A stretch of 64,000 bases of DNA, taken from the NCBI RefSeq assembly GCF_003545715.1, contig NZ_QVNU01000001.1, forward strand, positions 496,001-560,000, read 5' to 3'. Positions 34,467-41,938 of this stretch are shown here, piece by piece (position 1 is the first letter of the stretch; every line of letters begins with the position of its first letter). Under the pieces are notes generated by a model. The model had not been told where the DNA came from. It did not search any database and saw only the letters and a list, made by a program, of their open reading frames with translations. A program made the translations under genes and the position numbers. Source of the DNA: Taibaiella koreensis. GTDB taxonomy: Bacteria; Bacteroidota; Bacteroidia; Chitinophagales; Chitinophagaceae.

Positions 34467-36280
34467 ACGATCTGATGTTGTATCCTAATTTTGTTTCAGC
34501 TAAGCCTGGCAGATTCTCACGATCCGCCAGGTTTTTTATTTTGACACTTGGCTGGGCGATATTGGCTGTATCCTGCAGCTCCCCGCGCAAGGCAGCGCAA
34601 TCGGCTGCGCAAAGTAGGAGCGGCCTCGCTGCAATCCCTACGGTGATCCATGTTTCGCAGGATTCGGCGGATCAGCTATTTATGGATGCCGTAAAAGCCA
34701 AAATGCTGGACAACCGGGAAGAGGCTTTCCGTAAGTATTCGCTGTTTGCTGCAGCGCAGCCTGCCAATGCAACGGCACATTACGAGTTGTCCCGGCTGTG
34801 GTTTGAACGGAACAACGTTGCCAGGGCATTGACCGAAGCACGAATAGCCTTGCAAGGCGATTCGACCAATAAATGGATACTGAAACAATATGCCGATCTG
34901 CTCACTTTTGATGAGCAATATGTGGCAGCCGCCCGTATTTATGACAAGATAGCCGCCCGCGACCGTGCGCCCGAAGAATACCTGATGCGGGAATCAATGT
35001 TGTACCAAAAGGCTAAACATTATGAGGAGGCGCTTGGTACCCTGGACAAGCTGGCCCGCTATATAGGCGCCGATGACGAAAGCCTGCTGCAACAGCGCCA
35101 GCAGATCTACCTGAACATGAACAATGTGGAAGGCGCAGCCGCAGAAGGCCGGAAGCTGATCGCCTTTTATCCTGCTGAACCGCACTACCGGCTATTGCTG
35201 GCAGAACTTTACGACAATAACAATATGCCTGAAAAGGCAGCAGCTGCCTACCGGGAAGCGGAAGAAAAATTTCCGGATGACGTCTCTGTACAGTTGGCCA
35301 TGGTCCAATATTACCTTAGAAAAAAGGATATGCCACACATGGAAGCTTATCTGGGAAAGGCCGTGATGAACCAGAGTGTGAGTACTGAAGATCGTATCGG
35401 TTTGCTGGCCCCCTTCATTCAGTATCGCGGCGCCGACTCAGCCTCCCGTAAGATCGTATTCGATCTGACGCGAAAGCTGGCGCAGCAGGAGCCCCTGCAG
35501 CCACAGGCGATATCTCTTTACGGCGATGTGCTGGTGACGGATGGGCAATTTGAAGAAGCACTGAAGCAATACAAAAAGGTAATCAGTATCGACTCGCTCA
35601 ATTACACGTCCTGGCAGCAGGTAATGTATCTTCATTCCATGAAGCAGCAGAACGATTCGCTAATTGCGCTCAGCGAACGTGCCGCACGCATTTTTCCGAA
35701 AGAGCCCATGGTCTTTTACCTGGGTGGCATAGGATACATGCAGGAAAAGAAAAACGATATGGCGATCCGCTTTTTTAAAAAAGCGGTTGAGCAAACAAAA
35801 AATAATGATGATTTGTTATCCGATGTGTTGCTCTCGCTGGGAGATATATACAATACGGAAGGGCACTTCAAATCGTCGGATAGCTGTTACAGGGCGGCAT
35901 TGAAGTTGCAGCCCAACAACGCCATGGCGCTGAACAATTTCAGCTATTACTTATCGGTAAGAGGTGAAAATCTGGATGAAGCGGAGAAAATGTCGGCAAA
36001 ATCATTGAAATTGCGTCCTGAAGAATCTACCTTTCTGGATACCTACGGTTGGATACTCTACCGGCAGGGTAAGTATAAGGAAGCCAAACCCTATATTCAG
36101 CGTGCGATAGACCTCAATAAAGATAATGCGGATCCTACCCTGTGGGAGCACCTGGGCGATGTGGAGTACAAATTAGGTAATACGGAAGGCGCTCTCGAAT
36201 ATTGGAATACTGCCTTATCCAAAGGAGAGCGCTCGGAAAGCCTGCAAAAAAAGATAAACGAAAAAAAACTGCATGACTAA
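34463..36280 (+). CDS. TPR-repeat lipoprotein
   Basis: A 605-residue lipoprotein with lipobox LAVSC (Cys38) and many tetratricopeptide repeats across residues 70-590, for example AAAAYREAEEKFPDDVSVQLAMVQYY and SDSCYRAALKLQPNNAMALNNFSYYLSVRGENLDEAEKMSAKSLKLRPEESTFLDTYGWILYRQGKYKEA. Probably a periplasmic scaffold or assembly factor. ATGA overlap with the nucleotidyltransferase and 8-bp overlap with the DUF4292 gene mark a tight operon. Confidence 0.92.
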   Translation: MNDLMLYPNFVSAKPGRFSRSARFFILTLGWAILAVSCSSPRKAAQSAAQSRSGLAAIPTVIHVSQDSADQLFMDAVKAKMLDNREEAFRKYSLFAAAQPANATAHYELSRLWFERNNVARALTEARIALQGDSTNKWILKQYADLLTFDEQYVAAARIYDKIAARDRAPEEYLMRESMLYQKAKHYEEALGTLDKLARYIGADDESLLQQRQQIYLNMNNVEGAAAEGRKLIAFYPAEPHYRLLLAELYDNNNMPEKAAAAYREAEEKFPDDVSVQLAMVQYYLRKKDMPHMEAYLGKAVMNQSVSTEDRIGLLAPFIQYRGADSASRKIVFDLTRKLAQQEPLQPQAISLYGDVLVTDGQFEEALKQYKKVISIDSLNYTSWQQVMYLHSMKQQNDSLIALSERAARIFPKEPMVFYLGGIGYMQEKKNDMAIRFFKKAVEQTKNNDDLLSDVLLSLGDIYNTEGHFKSSDSCYRAALKLQPNNAMALNNFSYYLSVRGENLDEAEKMSAKSLKLRPEESTFLDTYGWILYRQGKYKEAKPYIQRAIDLNKDNADPTLWEHLGDVEYKLGNTEGALEYWNTALSKGERSESLQKKINEKKLHD

Positions 36281-37103
36281 ATTACAGAAAAGATATCCCT
36301 TCCAATTGTTACGTACGCATGTGCGAACGATTGCGCTGGCTGCTGCCGTCTTGTTGCTGCTGGGTACACAGGCTTGTAACACCACTAAGAAAACGACCAC
36401 CACCGAACCGGTCAAGCCGGTGAGCCAGGAACGTAAGGCAGAGGAATACCTGGCCCAAACCATTGCCTGGAATACCTTCAGCGGTAAAGCCGATATGCAT
36501 TTTGAGAGCAAAGATCAAAACCAGGATGTTACCGGTAACCTGCGGATGAATAAAAGCAAAGATATCTGGGCTTCTATTATAGCACTGGGTATTGCAGAGG
36601 TGGCGCGGGCTTCGATTACCCCCGATAGCCTGAGGGCCATTGTCAAAATAGGTAAAAAAGCCTATGCACTCTCCTATAAGGAGGGACTTGAGCTGATACA
36701 GGCCCAGGTGGAATTTCCGGTATTGCAAAACCTCTTAATCGGGAACCCCCTGATCAACGATATGCCCGTGAAAAAGGCAGAGACGAAGGATAGCCTGATG
36801 TTGATCACTGTGGCTAAAGATGATTTTACAGAGTTGCTGCAATACAATAAACGCACCGGCACCTTGCAGGAACTACAGCTAAGCTCGGAGCAGCGCGGCT
36901 TTACCTGCACCATCCGTTACGAAAAGTACGGACCGATAACCGGTCAGCAGCCCTTTGCCTTTAATCGTTATATTACTATCAATAACAAGGGACAAGAGGT
37001 CAAGCTGGATATGGAATTCAGCAAAGCGGAGCTCGATGTGCCGGTAGAAACCAGCTTTTCGATCCCGGCTTCCTATGAACGCAAAAGCATTCCCAAAAAA
37101 TAG
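36273..37103 (+). CDS. DUF4292 lipoprotein (LolB-like fold)
   Basis: A 276-residue lipoprotein with lipobox LGTQAC (Cys35) and the DUF4292 pattern (WNTFSGKADMHFESKDQNQDVTGNLRMNKSKDIWASIIALGIAEVARASITPDSLRAIVKIGKKAY). The family resembles LolA/LolB lipid-carrier proteins and is found after a TPR protein in many Bacteroidota genomes. It may transport lipoproteins or lipids to the outer membrane; function is inferred only from fold. Confidence 0.85.
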   Translation: MTKLQKRYPFQLLRTHVRTIALAAAVLLLLGTQACNTTKKTTTTEPVKPVSQERKAEEYLAQTIAWNTFSGKADMHFESKDQNQDVTGNLRMNKSKDIWASIIALGIAEVARASITPDSLRAIVKIGKKAYALSYKEGLELIQAQVEFPVLQNLLIGNPLINDMPVKKAETKDSLMLITVAKDDFTELLQYNKRTGTLQELQLSSEQRGFTCTIRYEKYGPITGQQPFAFNRYITINNKGQEVKLDMEFSKAELDVPVETSFSIPASYERKSIPKK

Positions 37104-37122
37104 GTATTATCTTACGTATAGT

Positions 37123-37156
37123 AATCCGGCAGCGTTAAGTTTGCCGGATTTTTTTT
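37123..37156 (+). terminator. Intrinsic terminator of the nucleotidyltransferase/TPR/DUF4292 operon
   Basis: AATCCGGCA (37123-37131) pairs with TGCCGGATT (37142-37150), followed by a T-run to 37156. A second hairpin, TCCCGCTGC (37192-37200) with GCAGCGGGA (37212-37220), follows downstream. Confidence 0.85.
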
Positions 37157-37312
37157 GCCTATGGAGCGTTGGGATAATTGCGGTTTCCTATTCCCGCTGC
37201 AGTGCCGCGACGCAGCGGGATAAACATTTTTCGTTGATTTAAGGGACATATGAAAATGGCAGCCAATCAGGCCGCCACTTTTACTTTTAAAGAAACAGAA
37301 TCAATCTTAACG

Positions 37313-37531
37313 TTACATTTCGGCGCAGTTGCGGCAGGTAAGGTCTTCCGTTAACCATGATTCACAGGTATGGCCGATACAGCTTAAAGCGCCGCCGGGA
37401 TTACTGACGGCCACTTCGCAGCCTGAATCAGACGCGCCACCTTTTACGATAGCCGCTTCCTTGCTGGCCAGACGGACAATGGTGGTTTTTTGCAAAGAAA
37501 GCCTTTCGAGCCGGAGTGATTTCTTTTTCAT
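37313..37531 (-). CDS. Putative RiPP precursor with GG leader (class I lanthipeptide-like), copy A
   Basis: A 72-residue peptide (ATG 37531; 37537 possible). The leader MKKKSLRLERLSLQKTTIVR resembles Bacteroidota GG-type and class I lanthipeptide leaders (basic start, LxLxKxTI). It ends in GG at 31-32, followed by a 40-residue core with five Cys (38, 51, 56, 66, 69) and several Ser/Thr (SDSGC, ALSC, GHTC, DLTC). No LanB/LanC, radical-SAM or peptidase-transporter gene is in the window. A similar peptide is at 63.3 kb. A consensus promoter lies directly upstream. Confidence 0.7.
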   Translation of the reverse strand: MKKKSLRLERLSLQKTTIVRLASKEAAIVKGGASDSGCEVAVSNPGGALSCIGHTCESWLTEDLTCRNCAEM

Positions 37532-37557
37532 AAGCATATCATATTAAAGGGTTGGGA

Positions 37558-37565
37558 CAAAGGTA
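37558..37565 (-). promoter_or_regulatory. -7 promoter box (TACCTTTG) for RiPP precursor A
   Basis: Exact TAnnTTTG on the minus strand, 26 bp before the start; a TTG lies about 20 bp further upstream at the -33 position. Confidence 0.5.
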
Positions 37566-38003
37566 ATGGTGTCTTGCCGGCAGACCAATCCCCGGAACCG
37601 GGTAATTTGGTTATATTGGGTTCCTGCTTTTTAAAGATGTCTATGAGAATTTTTACCAGTGTTTTGTTATGCTTGCTCTGCTGCCTGTCCTGCAGGCAAG
37701 GGAGGCAAGGAGAAGACCACCGGGCGATCGCGCTGCAGCCTCTTAATGGTTACGCTCCTGAGAAAATAGTTTATATAAAGCATACATTGGAACAGTTTTA
37801 CCACCGGCGTGTCGTTGTGCTGCCCGACAAGGCCCTGCCCTCATCTTTTATTGACTATACTAAGGGCAAGCGTTACAATGCCAACCGGATACTGGAATGG
37901 CTGGCCGATGCGTGGTCCGATACTACCTTATGCGCAGTAGGACTTACGGACGAGGATATCTTTACCACGAAGCGGGATGCACGCGGACAGGTCAGGCAGC
38001 CCG

Positions 38004-38011
38004 TAAATAAA
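38004..38011. repeat. 8-bp target site duplication, left copy (TAAATAAA)
   Basis: Identical to 41931-41938, directly outside both terminal inverted repeats; 8 bp is the usual duplication length for IS1595-family transposition. Confidence 0.9.
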
Positions 38012-38038
38012 GGCACTAATATACAAGTTTACACAAAG
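38012..38038 (+). repeat. Left terminal inverted repeat of the IS
   Basis: 27 bp beginning GGCACTAATATACAAG, the exact reverse complement of 41904-41930. Confidence 0.95.
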
Positions 38039-38082
38039 TAAATGATATTGGTTTGGATACAGGCGGCGGCATAAAAATATTT

Positions 38083-38109
38083 ATGGACACTAATTAGTGT
38101 CCATTTTTT
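38083..38109 (+). terminator. 22-bp palindrome with T-run near the IS left end
   Basis: ATGGACACTAA (38083-38093) and its complement (38094-38104) form a loop-less palindrome followed by TTTTT. It could stop transcripts entering from the host gene or be an operator for the small gene at 38129. Confidence 0.55.
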
Positions 38110-38128
38110 CATTTTAAACAAATCCCTT

Positions 38129-38359
38129 ATGACGTTTTTTAAAGCCTTAATTCACAAACTAAAATTCATGTTTAAAACATCAAAAACAAACTCTGATAAC
38201 ATTTCCATTAAGGGAAATCAAAACACTTTTTATATGTACAATAATGGTAAAATTCCACCTCCTGATTGGTGGATAGTAATTTGCATTATAGGATGGATCT
38301 TAGTCCTATTTGAATTGCTATGTATCGTGCACCTAATGTCAAACTTGCACCTAATATAG
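38129..38359 (+). CDS. Small single-pass membrane protein, IS passenger
   Basis: A 76-residue protein: basic amphipathic start (MTFFKALIHKLKFMFKTSK), a short polar segment SDNISIKGNQNTFYMYNNG, then one membrane helix (WWIVICIIGWILVLFELLCIVHLM). The ISIKGNQNT pattern resembles beta-turn anchors seen just before membrane helices in some bacterial defence-type proteins, but that is only a resemblance. Its last 74 bp overlap the convergent membrane-protein gene, so one of the two may be wrong at its end. No known family. Confidence 0.45.
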   Translation: MTFFKALIHKLKFMFKTSKTNSDNISIKGNQNTFYMYNNGKIPPPDWWIVICIIGWILVLFELLCIVHLMSNLHLI

Positions 38360-38777
38360 CTGCAATAATCAATTTGAGAAAATCAATCCACCACCAATTA
38401 CGCTTCTGCCAAAGTTCTGCTTGTTCAGTTTTAAAGCGATTATCCAGATACTTGATTAATTTTTCGTAACTTTTTAATTGTTTTAGTTTTCTAGCCTCGT
38501 GGTTTGGAACTATAATATAAGAAGGATTTCCTACTTGGACTAGACCTACATCAAATAATAGGGAAGCTATATCTCTGTATGTCGATTCTTCTCGTGCATA
38601 TGAGTCTGTGTCAACATCTTTAAATCCATATTCTATTTGAAATGCTTTTCCCTTTTCATACAGGTCATTAACTTGTCCAATGTCTAAAAACGGAATCAAC
38701 GCATTTAATATTGGAATTATCTTATGGTCATAAAGAACCGGATCTTTTTCTCTTTTTAAGAGGTTAAATAGTTTCAT
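38286..38777 (-). CDS. Hypothetical membrane-anchored protein, IS passenger
   Basis: A 163-residue protein starting MKLFNLLKREKDPVLYDH. Residues 1-120 are soluble and helical (LIPFLDIGQVNDLYEKGKAFQIEYGF, DSYAREESTYRDIASLLFDVGLV, winged-helix-like in feel), followed by a basic stretch and a C-terminal membrane helix (FLKLIIAAILGASLTLGARYIA). It occurs only as cargo of the element here. Function unknown. Confidence 0.6.
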   Translation of the reverse strand: MKLFNLLKREKDPVLYDHKIIPILNALIPFLDIGQVNDLYEKGKAFQIEYGFKDVDTDSYAREESTYRDIASLLFDVGLVQVGNPSYIIVPNHEARKLKQLKSYEKLIKYLDNRFKTEQAELWQKRNWWWIDFLKLIIAAILGASLTLGARYIAIQIGLRSIL

Positions 38778-38834
38778 AGTAAAAAGTGTTTGGTACTACA
38801 AAATACAAATTTCACAATACCAAACAAAACCAGC

Positions 38835-39287
38835 TTACCAGATTTTAGGAATGAAGACTATTGCTAGTCCAAGGAATGAGTAGAATACAAACTCGGGTAG
38901 ATCAAAAGAATTAAAAATACCATTAAATCCAGTATGAGAAGCATAACTATAACTAGGATCAATACCAACAAAAGTTACACCTTCTACATAAGTAGTAAAG
39001 TTGGTAAAGGGCCAGAAATCCCCTTGGTTTTGTCCACTTGTCCAAATATTGCCTCCTCTGGTATAGTGGCCTTTTAAATCAGCAAGGTTAACAAAAAAGG
39101 CAAATGAACAAACTCCTATCCAAACAATAAGAAATCTCTTTTCTGATACTTTTAGTGCTTTAGAACGTGGTAATGGAGATTCTGTTTTAGGAGGCTCGGA
39201 TTGAGGATCATCAAAAGATTTGATAACTTTTAAATGAATTATATAAGCAATTATCAAAACCGCTATCACTAAGACAATACCTATCAT
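38835..39287 (-). CDS. Hypothetical membrane protein, IS passenger
   Basis: A 150-residue protein with three apparent membrane helices (IGIVLVIAVLIIAYIIHL near the start, RFLIVWIGVCSFAFFVNL about 52-69, and FVFYSFLGLAIVFIPKIW at the very C-terminus) and a Gly/aromatic-rich outer loop. It overlaps the DUF4468 gene by 4 bp (ATGA), so both are translated together. No family recognised. Confidence 0.6.
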   Translation of the reverse strand: MIGIVLVIAVLIIAYIIHLKVIKSFDDPQSEPPKTESPLPRSKALKVSEKRFLIVWIGVCSFAFFVNLADLKGHYTRGGNIWTSGQNQGDFWPFTNFTTYVEGVTFVGIDPSYSYASHTGFNGIFNSFDLPEFVFYSFLGLAIVFIPKIW

Positions 39288-39907
39288 ATCTGTCCAGTTA
39301 AAGTGTTCTTCAATTCATCTTTGATCTGTTTGATTTGTGCCATGAAAGCATCATCTTCAAACCTGTTGCGTTCCACAAATTCTTCAAGGTCGAATTTACG
39401 TACATCACCAGCACTAAACTCTACAAAACCTGATGAAGAAGCAAACCCCTCTTCGGGGGAGCCTTTTGTCCTGCCTCTTTTTTGATGAACGGTTACAAAT
39501 TCCATTACTTTAAAATTAGTCAGCTTATAGGTGTAACTATTTTCGCTAACTGCAATTTTGAAGTTGTAGGTAACTACAAATCTACTTTTATTTCTATATT
39601 CAAAATTGAAAAAGCCATTTCCAGTATAGACCCCATCCACTGGATCAGAATAGGTGATGGGCTTGTAGACAATTTTTAACTTGACATTGGACTTGTCCTT
39701 ACATCTAATATTCTCTATTCTATCAAAATTTTGAGAGAGTATAAATTGTTCAGCTCTCTTATATAACCGTTCCTTAGAGACTTCTACAGATACAGTCTTG
39801 GTAAAGGTAATTTTCCCTGTTTTTGGATCAGTGGGATAATCTGTTTCTTGAGCAAATGAAAATAATGAGCACATCAATAGTGCTAAGGTGATTAGGGGTT
39901 TGAGCAT
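39284..39907 (-). CDS. DUF4468-type secreted protein, IS passenger
   Basis: A 207-residue protein with signal peptide MLKPLITLALLMCSLFSFAQ. ITFTKTVSVEVSKERLYKRAEQFILSQN followed by beta strands (LKIVYKPITY, FNFEYRNKSRFVVTYNFKIAV) and YTYKLTNFKVMEFV matches the pattern of the Bacteroidota DUF4468 (TBP-like fold) family. Function unknown. First gene of the minus-strand passenger pair. The chosen start (39907) precedes the signal peptide; longer in-frame starts do not. Confidence 0.65.
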   Translation of the reverse strand: MLKPLITLALLMCSLFSFAQETDYPTDPKTGKITFTKTVSVEVSKERLYKRAEQFILSQNFDRIENIRCKDKSNVKLKIVYKPITYSDPVDGVYTGNGFFNFEYRNKSRFVVTYNFKIAVSENSYTYKLTNFKVMEFVTVHQKRGRTKGSPEEGFASSSGFVEFSAGDVRKFDLEEFVERNRFEDDAFMAQIKQIKDELKNTLTGQI

Positions 39908-40218
39908 AGGTTGTGGTAATTTGGAGAAATAAAATAGCGCAGCCGAATCTCTCTTGCTCTCCTGGCTTACCACAGCCAACTCAATACAAAAGGAACAGCT
40001 ACGCCATACAGCGTATCACATCCATATTAATCTGTATTGAGGTCTGCGCTTTAAGGTGGTAATTTGGAGAGCAGATGTCAGGGTGTAATACTTATCTTAA
40101 GTTATCTTATAGGCAGAAGGATTTGACACAAAAATAACGAAAATGGTGAAAAAATATTAAGACGTACTTTACACTTTGTGTAATTAAATGCTTAACTTTG
40201 TCTTACAAATCCAAAGCT
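39908..40218. other. Divergent 311-bp control region inside the IS
   Basis: No gene is seen. It has a direct repeat TGGTAATTTGGAGA (39914-39927 and 40057-40070) and, before the transposase, TAACTTTG (40193-40200), an exact -7 box. CTTTGTGTAA at 40174-40183 repeats the innermost ten bases of the element's right terminal repeat. Confidence 0.5.
40193..40200 (+). promoter_or_regulatory. -7 promoter box (TAACTTTG) of the IS transposase
   Basis: Exact TAnnTTTG 18 bp before ATG 40219. Confidence 0.5.
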
Positions 40219-41226
40219 ATGTTCTCTGTCAAACCATTCAAATCGCTTACGCAATTACTTGCTGCTTTTCCCACTGAACAAAGTGTTATAGACCATTTGG
40301 AGTTTATTAGGTGGAATGGAAATGTTGTTTCTCCTTTTGATCCTACTTCCAAAGTTTACAAATGTAAAGGCAATAAGTATCGCTGTTTGAATACTAAGAA
40401 ATACTTTACGGTCCGTACAAAATCCATCTATGAAAACTCCAAAATACCATTACAAACATGGTTAATGGCAATTTATTTGTTCACCACATCGAAACGCGGA
40501 ATCAGTTCTTATGCTATGGCTGATCAACTCGGTATCACTCAAAAATCCGCTTGGTTTTTATTAAGCAGGCTCAGATATGCAATGAATCATCCTGCCTTTA
40601 TGGAGCAACTTTCAGGAGAAGTAGAATCTGACGAATCATTTTTTGGTGGGAAGAATAAGAATCGTCATCATGATAAGAAAGTGGAAAAGTCACAGGGTAG
40701 AAGCTTTAAAGACAAAACACCCATACTCGGTCTTGTAGAACGTTCTGAATATACCATTGTAGAAAGGCCAAATAAAGTTGATCCTAGTAAGAAAGTGAAA
40801 GAGAAGAACTATCACAAGATAAGTAGAGTAAAATGTCAAGTTGTTGAGAATACAGGTATTGCCGCAATACAGCCTCATATCCTAAAAATAGTGGAACCAG
40901 GGGCAGCTTTATTCACTGACGAATGGCAAGGTTACAATGGAATGGATGCCTACTATGATCATGAGATTACAGACCATTCTAAGGGGCAATATGTAAATGG
41001 TGATGCCAGCACAAACAGGTGTGAAAACTTTTGGTCACATATGAAAAGATCAATTATTGGAGTGTACTACAAGACTAGTAGGAAACACTTACAGAAGTAT
41101 GCGGATGAAATGTCCTTCCGATTTAACTTCAGAATGAATTCCATTTCAGAAAAACTTGATCTATTTTTACAATCCGCTAGTACAAAAAGATTGAGTTATA
41201 AAATGCTGGTTAATGGATGTGAATGA
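40219..41226 (+). CDS. IS1595-family transposase
   Basis: A 335-residue DDE transposase. The N-terminal part has a helix-turn-helix-like region and a zinc-ribbon remnant (VYKCKGNKYRCLNTKKYFTVRT) with two of the usual four cysteines. Catalytic residues are Asp138 (EVESDESFFGG), Asp234 (LFTDEWQGY) and Glu269 (NRCENFWSHMKR), as in ISXO2/IS1595 enzymes. ATG 40219 (MFSVKPFKS) was preferred over TTG 40198. It cuts and inserts the element carrying it. The 3' end overlaps the next gene by 14 bp. Confidence 0.93.
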   Translation: MFSVKPFKSLTQLLAAFPTEQSVIDHLEFIRWNGNVVSPFDPTSKVYKCKGNKYRCLNTKKYFTVRTKSIYENSKIPLQTWLMAIYLFTTSKRGISSYAMADQLGITQKSAWFLLSRLRYAMNHPAFMEQLSGEVESDESFFGGKNKNRHHDKKVEKSQGRSFKDKTPILGLVERSEYTIVERPNKVDPSKKVKEKNYHKISRVKCQVVENTGIAAIQPHILKIVEPGAALFTDEWQGYNGMDAYYDHEITDHSKGQYVNGDASTNRCENFWSHMKRSIIGVYYKTSRKHLQKYADEMSFRFNFRMNSISEKLDLFLQSASTKRLSYKMLVNGCE

Positions 41227-41596
41227 AACATACAAGAAATTACTGGAAGAACTGTATAGACTAACCAACAAAGAGTTTAGTCAATCAGATAGGCACATGA
41301 TTTTCCAAAGGTATATCTATGATAGAATACCTGATGAAGAAATGAGTAAAGCCCTTAAAGGAAAGATGAAACAGCTAATCACTGTCTCGTTACCTGATGG
41401 GCTACAGATAGAACCAATTTTAAAACAAACTTTGAAAATACTAGCGTTAATGGAAGTATCTGATAACTGGCAAGAGTTCGAGAACCTAGCAAACAAAAAG
41501 AAAAAGCCTGATAAGCCCAAAGAGCTAACAGACTTCGATAAAATCCTCAAAGGAATATTCCAAGTCCCTAAACCTAAAGAAGAGCCACCCGAATAA
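41213..41596 (+). CDS. Hypothetical protein coupled to the transposase
   Basis: A 127-residue, highly charged, helical protein (MDVNETYKKLLEELYRLTNKEF start; Lys/Pro/Glu-rich C-terminus). It overlaps the transposase end by 14 bp, so it is probably translated from the same message and could be an accessory or regulatory factor of transposition. No family recognised. Confidence 0.55.
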   Translation: MDVNETYKKLLEELYRLTNKEFSQSDRHMIFQRYIYDRIPDEEMSKALKGKMKQLITVSLPDGLQIEPILKQTLKILALMEVSDNWQEFENLANKKKKPDKPKELTDFDKILKGIFQVPKPKEEPPE

Positions 41597-41609
41597 GGTG
41601 GCTTTATTG
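41583..41609 (+). terminator. Hairpin at the end of the transposase operon
   Basis: AGCCACC (41583-41589) pairs with GGTGGCT (41597-41603), then TTTATT. The stop codon of the preceding gene lies in the loop. Confidence 0.6.
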
Positions 41610-41630
41610 TTTCAACTCAAATTTTAAATT

Positions 41631-41798
41631 ATGAACACTTTCTCAGAAAAAAACTATCATAAAGTAGAAGAAATACAGAAGTCACTTATAGGGCTAACTT
41701 TTCAACAAGCATTGACTTTATTGAAAGAGGTGGAGAAAACTCTTTATCTAACTACTTTAATCCAAGATGATTCTCTATCTCAGAATATTGGGTCTTAA
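41631..41798 (+). CDS. Small hypothetical protein (55 aa), IS passenger
   Basis: A 55-residue frame starting MNTFSEKNYHKVEEIQKSLI with a helical, charged sequence (LTFQQALTLLKEVEKTLYL). It lies 28 bp after the transposase-operon hairpin. Its composition looks protein-like, but no family is recognised and it could be fortuitous. Confidence 0.4.
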   Translation: MNTFSEKNYHKVEEIQKSLIGLTFQQALTLLKEVEKTLYLTTLIQDDSLSQNIGS

Positions 41799-41847
41799 TA
41801 GAAAACTCATCTCCATTCATATCTTCGATCTCAATAAAATTAGCCAT
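41752..41847 (-). CDS. Very short reading frame (31 aa) near IS right end
   Basis: MANFIEIEDMNGDEFSIKTQ... resembles the start of small Bacteroidota proteins of the type FIEIxDxxG, but stops after 31 codons. It overlaps the plus-strand 55-codon frame. May be a decayed remnant. Confidence 0.2.
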   Translation of the reverse strand: MANFIEIEDMNGDEFSIKTQYSEIENHLGLK

Positions 41848-41903
41848 AATGGTTAGTTTTTGGTGAAGTAACAAAATACAAAATCAACTGACAAATCAAA
41901 AAT

Positions 41904-41930
41904 CTTTGTGTAAACTTGTATATTAGTGCC
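41904..41930 (-). repeat. Right terminal inverted repeat of the IS
   Basis: 27 bp, exact reverse complement of 38012-38038, ending TATTAGTGCC next to the TAAATAAA duplication. Confidence 0.95.
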
Positions 41931-41938
41931 TAAATAAA
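41931..41938. repeat. 8-bp target site duplication, right copy (TAAATAAA)
   Basis: Second copy of the 38004-38011 sequence. Confidence 0.9.

Larger units (their letters stand above)
37637..38041 (+). pseudogene. Archaemetzincin gene, N-terminal fragment (split by IS)
   Basis: Encodes a lipoprotein signal (MSMRIFTSVLLCLLCCLSC) and the N-terminal part of an archaemetzincin-like zinc peptidase up to the codon for Lys at 38009-38011. The last ten codons (38012-38041) come from the left end of the IS1595 element and end in a stop. Joining 38011 to 41939 restores one reading frame of about 212 codons. ATG 37643 is also possible. The split protein lacks the zinc site, so it is almost certainly inactive. 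Confidence 0.85.
38012..41930. mobile_element. IS1595-family insertion sequence with passenger genes (3919 bp)
   Basis: A complete element bounded by 27-bp perfect terminal inverted repeats (38012-38038 and 41904-41930) and an 8-bp direct repeat. It contains a DDE transposase (40219-41226) plus a coupled downstream gene, and passengers on the minus strand (DUF4468 protein, two membrane proteins) and plus strand (small membrane protein). It is visibly more A/T-rich than the flanking chromosome. It interrupts an archaemetzincin gene; both ends and all transposase catalytic residues look intact, so it may still be mobile. IS1595-family members are known to carry passenger genes. Confidence 0.93.

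Noticed and set aside
37192-37220. Hairpin TCCCGCTGC/GCAGCGGGA taken as another REP
   Set aside because: Its sequence does not match the REP or the 52.5-kb repeat, and it occurs once; probably part of the terminator region.
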